64,000 nucleotides of DNA, from positions 101,031-165,030 of the forward strand of contig NZ_PYGE01000012.1 in NCBI RefSeq assembly GCF_003014555.1, written 5' to 3'. The notes under the pieces were generated by a model. That model saw only the letters and a program-made list of their open reading frames with translations, did no database searches and was not told the origin of the DNA. Below are positions 61,230 to 64,000 of this stretch, piece after piece. The translations under genes were made by a program, and so were the position numbers. Source of the DNA: Haloactinopolyspora alba (lineage in GTDB: Bacteria; Actinomycetota; Actinomycetes; Jiangellales; Jiangellaceae). Position 1 is the first letter of the stretch. The number at the start of each line of letters is the position of its first letter.

Positions 61230-62207
61230 TCACGGTCGCCGCTGCAGCACCGCCACGACGGGCCGGTGGTCGCTGCCGCCCCGCGCGTCCAGCACGTGGA
61301 AGGCCTCGACCCGCCAGGTCCGTGCGTCCACGAGGACGTGATCGATCGGCGCGCCGAGCCATCGGGGCAGATCGGCCGGCCAGGTGCCCGTCGCCGCGGC
61401 GTCGCGCGCGGCGGCCGCGTCGACGCACGGTTCGGCGTCGGCGAGCGCGGGATGGTCGACGGTGGCGTTCAGGTCACCCGCCACGATGCCGCCCCGGGCC
61501 TGCCGGCACGCCCGGACGGCCCAGGCCGTGTCCGTGCGCCAGAGCTGCATCGCACCGGATGCGGGCGGGTACGCGTGCACCGCGGTGATCGGCACACCGT
61601 CCGCGGCACGAGGGCGGACGGTGAACGATCCCAGCGCGCCGCCGGGATGCGGCACGAGTGGCTCGTACCGGCCCAGCCGGTCGGCCACGAGCAGGCCGGT
61701 CGCCGACGTGATGCTGTCGACGGTGTGGTGGAAGACCTGGAAACCGCCGGCGATCCGGGCGGCCTCCCGCGTCGTCGCACGTGAGGTCTCCGGCAGTACG
61801 ACGACGTCGGCCGCGTGCTCGTCGATCAGCGCGGCGATGGCGTCCGGGGCGACCCCGTCGTGCAGCGTGTTGAACGTCAGCACCGTGAGATCGCCGCGCG
61901 CGGCGGCGTCGAGCGGGTCGTCGGCCGGCCCTCGCACCAGCAGGATCACCGCCGAGCACGCCGTCGCCACGCCGGTCACGGCCGCGAGGGTCAGCACGTA
62001 CGGCCGCGACCGCCGCCACCACCGGGCTGTCGCCAGCAGAGCGGCGAGCAGCACCAGCCCGGCGAGCACCACGACACCGCGCATCGCCACGACCTGGGCC
62101 GGGCCGTAGCGGTCCGCGAGACCCAGCGCGCGCGGCCAGACGGCGGCGAGGGCCACCACGGCGGAGAGCACGCCGGCGACGACGCACCCCGCGACACGAG
62201 AGGTCAT
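61230..62207 (-). CDS. Membrane-anchored endonuclease/exonuclease/phosphatase family protein
   Basis: A 325-residue protein with three N-terminal membrane helices (VAGCVVAGVLSAVVALAAVW; MRGVVVLAGLVLLAALLATA; YVLTLAAVTGVATACSAVIL) and an external EEP catalytic domain: LTVLTFNTLHDG (Asn), VVLPETSRA (metal Glu), GGIVAGDLNATVDHPAL (Asp/Asn) and GGSDHRPVVAVLQ (His pair). Related proteins are phosphodiesterases of unknown target. Its ATG overlaps the deoD stop (ATGA), so it is co-expressed with deoD. Convergent with the double-NUDIX gene, 19 bases apart. Confidence 0.87.
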   Translation of the reverse strand: MTSRVAGCVVAGVLSAVVALAAVWPRALGLADRYGPAQVVAMRGVVVLAGLVLLAALLATARWWRRSRPYVLTLAAVTGVATACSAVILLVRGPADDPLDAAARGDLTVLTFNTLHDGVAPDAIAALIDEHAADVVVLPETSRATTREAARIAGGFQVFHHTVDSITSATGLLVADRLGRYEPLVPHPGGALGSFTVRPRAADGVPITAVHAYPPASGAMQLWRTDTAWAVRACRQARGGIVAGDLNATVDHPALADAEPCVDAAAARDAAATGTWPADLPRWLGAPIDHVLVDARTWRVEAFHVLDARGGSDHRPVVAVLQRRP

Positions 62208-62908
62208 GCCGACACGGCGCCGAGCGTCAGCTCCACCATCTCGCCGAAGGTGCGTTCGCGCTCGTCGGCGGTCGTCTGCTCGCCGGTCACCAGGTTGTCG
62301 CTGACCGTGCACACCGACAGGGCGCGCGCACCGAACTTGGCGGCGATCGTGTACAGGGCCGCGGCCTCCATCTCCACCGCGATCACGCCGTAGTCGCGCA
62401 GCCGGTCGGACAGGTCGGCCCGGTCGTGGTAAAAGCTGTCGGTGCTGAACAGCTGCCCGACGTGGAACGTGGTGCCGGCGGCCTCGGCGCGCTCGACGCA
62501 GCCGCGCACGAGCGAGAAGTCCGCCGTCGGCGCGTAATGGAAGCCCTCGAACCGCAGCGCGTTCATCGACGAGTCCGTCGCGGCGCTGAGCCCGATGACG
62601 ACGTCGCGGATCCGCACGTGCTCGACCATCGAGCCGCAGGAGCCGACCCGCACCAGCGTGCGGGCGCCGTACTCGGCGAGCAGCTCGTGCACGTAGATCG
62701 CCAGCGACGGCTGCCCCATACCGGTGCCCTGCACCGACACGCGTGTGCCCTGGTACGTCCCGGTGAATCCGAGCATGTTGCGCACTCGCGAGTAGCAGGT
62801 GACGTCGTCCAGGTACGTCCGCGCGATCCACTCGGCGCGTAGCGGGTCGCCGGGGAGCAGGACGGTGTCGGCGATCTCGCCGGGCGCGGCGGCTATGTGG
62901 GTGCTCAC
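62204..62908 (-). CDS. deoD: Purine-nucleoside phosphorylase DeoD
   Basis: A 234-residue hexameric-type phosphorylase that splits purine nucleosides to base and pentose-1-phosphate. Family motifs: LLPGDPLRAEWIARTYLDDV, phosphate and nucleoside pocket QGTGMGQPSLAIYVHEL, VRVGSCGSMV and VIAVEMEAAALYTIAAKFGA with the ribose-binding Glu. Length is normal. It is the first gene of a two-gene unit with the membrane EEP protein, and divergent from nudC with 40 bases between starts. Confidence 0.96.
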   Translation of the reverse strand: MSTHIAAAPGEIADTVLLPGDPLRAEWIARTYLDDVTCYSRVRNMLGFTGTYQGTRVSVQGTGMGQPSLAIYVHELLAEYGARTLVRVGSCGSMVEHVRIRDVVIGLSAATDSSMNALRFEGFHYAPTADFSLVRGCVERAEAAGTTFHVGQLFSTDSFYHDRADLSDRLRDYGVIAVEMEAAALYTIAAKFGARALSVCTVSDNLVTGEQTTADERERTFGEMVELTLGAVSA

Positions 62909-62948
62909 GGGGCACGACCGTATCGGAGGGACGGCGGCGGGCAGCGTA

Positions 62949-63860
62949 ATGTCGGGCGTCGTGCACGATTCCTCCCCGGCCTACCTGTTGCCCGGCCCGT
63001 TGGCGCTGTCCCGCGCGACAGCCGACCGCGTGGCGCACCGCCGCACCGACGCGGCGTGGCTGGAGGCGGCCTGGCGCGACCCGGGCACCAGGGTGCTGAC
63101 GGTGGGCGGGGGGTCGTTCCCCGTGCTGGGCGGCGACCTGCGCTTCGTCTCCCCGGAGGACGCGCCCACGGGTGAGCGGTACCTGCTCGGTGTCGACGAC
63201 GGTGTCGCCTACTTCGCCGTCGACACCGGCGCTAAGCCGGACGACGGTTCCTCGCTGCGCGAAGCGGGCCCGGTTCTTGGTGACCGTGACGCCGGGCTGG
63301 CCGTGCACGCGGTCGCGCTGGCGAACTGGCATGCGCAGCATCGGCACTGTGCACGGTGTGGCGCGGTCACCGAGGTGCGTGCCGCCGGTCACGTCCGTCG
63401 CTGCCCGCAGGACGGCTCCGAGCACTATCCGCGTACCGATCCGGCCGTGATCGTGCTCGTGCTTGATCAGGCGGACCGGTGCCTGCTGGGGCGCGGAGCC
63501 GCGTGGCCGGAGCGGCGGTTCTCGACGCTGGCGGGTTTCGTCGAGCCCGGCGAGACACCGGAGCACGCCGTCGCGCGCGAGGTCTTCGAGGAGTCCGGCG
63601 TGCAGGTGGACTCGTGCCGCTATGCCGGGGCGCAGCCGTGGCCGTTCCCGTCCAGCCTGATGCTCGGCTACTACGCCACCGGCCGGGGGAGTCCGCGGCC
63701 CGACGGCGACGAGATCGTCGAGGCACAGTGGTTCAGCCGGGACGAGCTGCGTGACGCCGCGCTCGGGGGCGACATCGTGCTGCCCGGCGGGGTGTCCATC
63801 GCCCGCCGCCTCGTCGAGGGCTGGTACGGCGCCGAACTCCCCGGACCGCCCCGGGATTGA
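62949..63860 (+). CDS. nudC: NAD(+) diphosphatase / RNA decapping hydrolase NudC
   Basis: A 303-residue NUDIX enzyme that cleaves NADH or removes NAD caps from RNA. The zinc-ribbon pair HCARCGAVTEVRAAG and RRCPQDGSEHYPRTD shows Cys at three of the four classical positions, as usual in actinobacterial homologs. The NUDIX box is GFVEPGETPEHAVAREVFEE then SGV and the NADH signature AQPWPFPSSLMLGY follows. TAATGT at 62949 may be a -10 giving a leaderless start at GTG 62961 instead of ATG 62949. Its stop (63858-63860) lies at the edge of an intergenic repeat. Confidence 0.93.
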   Translation: MSGVVHDSSPAYLLPGPLALSRATADRVAHRRTDAAWLEAAWRDPGTRVLTVGGGSFPVLGGDLRFVSPEDAPTGERYLLGVDDGVAYFAVDTGAKPDDGSSLREAGPVLGDRDAGLAVHAVALANWHAQHRHCARCGAVTEVRAAGHVRRCPQDGSEHYPRTDPAVIVLVLDQADRCLLGRGAAWPERRFSTLAGFVEPGETPEHAVAREVFEESGVQVDSCRYAGAQPWPFPSSLMLGYYATGRGSPRPDGDEIVEAQWFSRDELRDAALGGDIVLPGGVSIARRLVEGWYGAELPGPPRD

Positions 63861-63907
63861 CCACGTTCACCATGGAATTCCCTGCGTCACCACCCTTGCA
63901 GGCCTGG
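63856..63907 (+). repeat. GGAATTCC-centred repeat, copy truncated by an IS end
   Basis: ATTGACCACGTTCACCATGG continues as in the copy at 53311, through GCGTCACCACCC and CAGGCCTGG, then similarity stops at 63907 where the other copy continues TGACGC. The nudC stop codon TGA is its first bases. This marks the insertion point of the element that follows. Confidence 0.8.
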
Positions 63908-64000
63908 CGGTGTCCATCGGTGTAAGCAACGGTCATGCTGCTGCCGGGTTGGCGAGCAGTTCGTCCAGCGCTTGGGCTGGGGTTTTCAGGTCGAGTGTAG
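63908..64000 (-). mobile_element. Right end of an IS30-like insertion sequence (cut by window edge)
   Basis: From the break in the repeat at about 63908 the minus strand ends as GTTGCTTACACCGATGGACA, resembling IS30-family terminal inverted repeats, preceded by the end of a transposase gene. Only 93 bases lie in the window, so the other end, target duplication and intactness cannot be judged. Confidence 0.65.
63933..64000 (-). CDS. IS30-like transposase, C-terminal fragment
   Basis: The minus strand reads TLDLKTPAQALDELLANPAA then A and TGA (63933-63935), the typical C-terminus of actinobacterial IS30-family transposases (a Lys/Thr-Pro, Leu-rich tail following the DDE integrase core). Only 22 codons are visible; the gene continues past the right edge. 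Whether the element is active is unknown. Confidence 0.65.
   Translation of the reverse strand, partial: TLDLKTPAQALDELLANPAAA

Overview
The window is high-GC DNA that reads as ordinary actinobacterial (Actinomycetota) chromosome. The clues are many GTG starts, 4-bp ATGA/GTGA stop-start overlaps, several apparently leaderless starts, DUF3117 and DUF3107 proteins, a paired two-subunit AdnAB-type helicase-nuclease, MoeZ, and a sigE/anti-sigma/htrA/tatB cassette. Two blocks keep the order known from Mycobacterium tuberculosis: O-methyltransferase-sigE-rseA-htrA-tatB (Rv1220c-Rv1224), and rhlE-ferritin-like-DUF3107-TetR-moeZ-adnAB-nudC (Rv3211 down to Rv3199c). I cannot fix the genus; a Jiangella- or Propionibacteriales-like soil actinomycete would fit, but this is a guess.

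Layout: 1-1.6 kb, a PaaX-type repressor and a cut-off enoyl-CoA hydratase. 1.7-6.2 kb, DUF3117, leucyl aminopeptidase, and a divergent hydrolase/HxlR regulator pair. 6.2-10.7 kb, a formate-dehydrogenase-like (FdhF/YdeP) molybdoenzyme, a RIO kinase and FdhD. 10.7-16.7 kb, an acetyltransferase and the envelope-stress cassette. 17-24.9 kb, a sugar or sugar-acid operon (FadR-type regulator, ABC importer lacking its own ATPase, short-chain dehydrogenase with an internal deletion, enolase-superfamily dehydratase, glycosidase-like protein). 25.2-30.1 kb, Mrp, MarR, and a thiamine-precursor ECF importer (ykoEDC) under a TPP riboswitch. 30.2-38.5 kb, lipoprotein, acyltransferase, HNH nuclease, a tiny corA remnant, DUF2332, DUF6758, PHP, MarC, RecB-like nuclease and L,D-transpeptidase genes. 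38.5-47.6 kb, a large LuxR (LAL) regulator, DEAD-box helicase and the conserved rhlE-moeZ block. 47.6-53.3 kb, a repeat-rich intergenic stretch and two tandem paralogous membrane proteins carrying a kinase-like middle domain. 53.5-63.9 kb, adnAB, a double-NUDIX protein, a membrane-anchored endo/exonuclease/phosphatase-fold protein, deoD and nudC. The window ends in the tail of an IS30-like element.

The most unusual feature is not a gene but several families of intergenic inverted repeats. GCGTTGATCTTGGAGTT palindromes lie at convergent gene ends and supply the TGA stop codons of both flanking genes. A perfect 46-bp palindrome carries the DUF2332 stop codon. Three arrays hold six or seven copies each of GATCAGGTGAC in both orientations. 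A further family, centred on GGAATTCC, is interrupted at the right edge by the IS30-like element. Other points worth checking are the short-chain dehydrogenase that has lost its NNAG/catalytic Ser segment in frame, the corA relic, an orphan LacI-style promoter-operator, a 96-nt multi-hairpin element after moeZ, and the tandem flippase/pseudokinase proteins.
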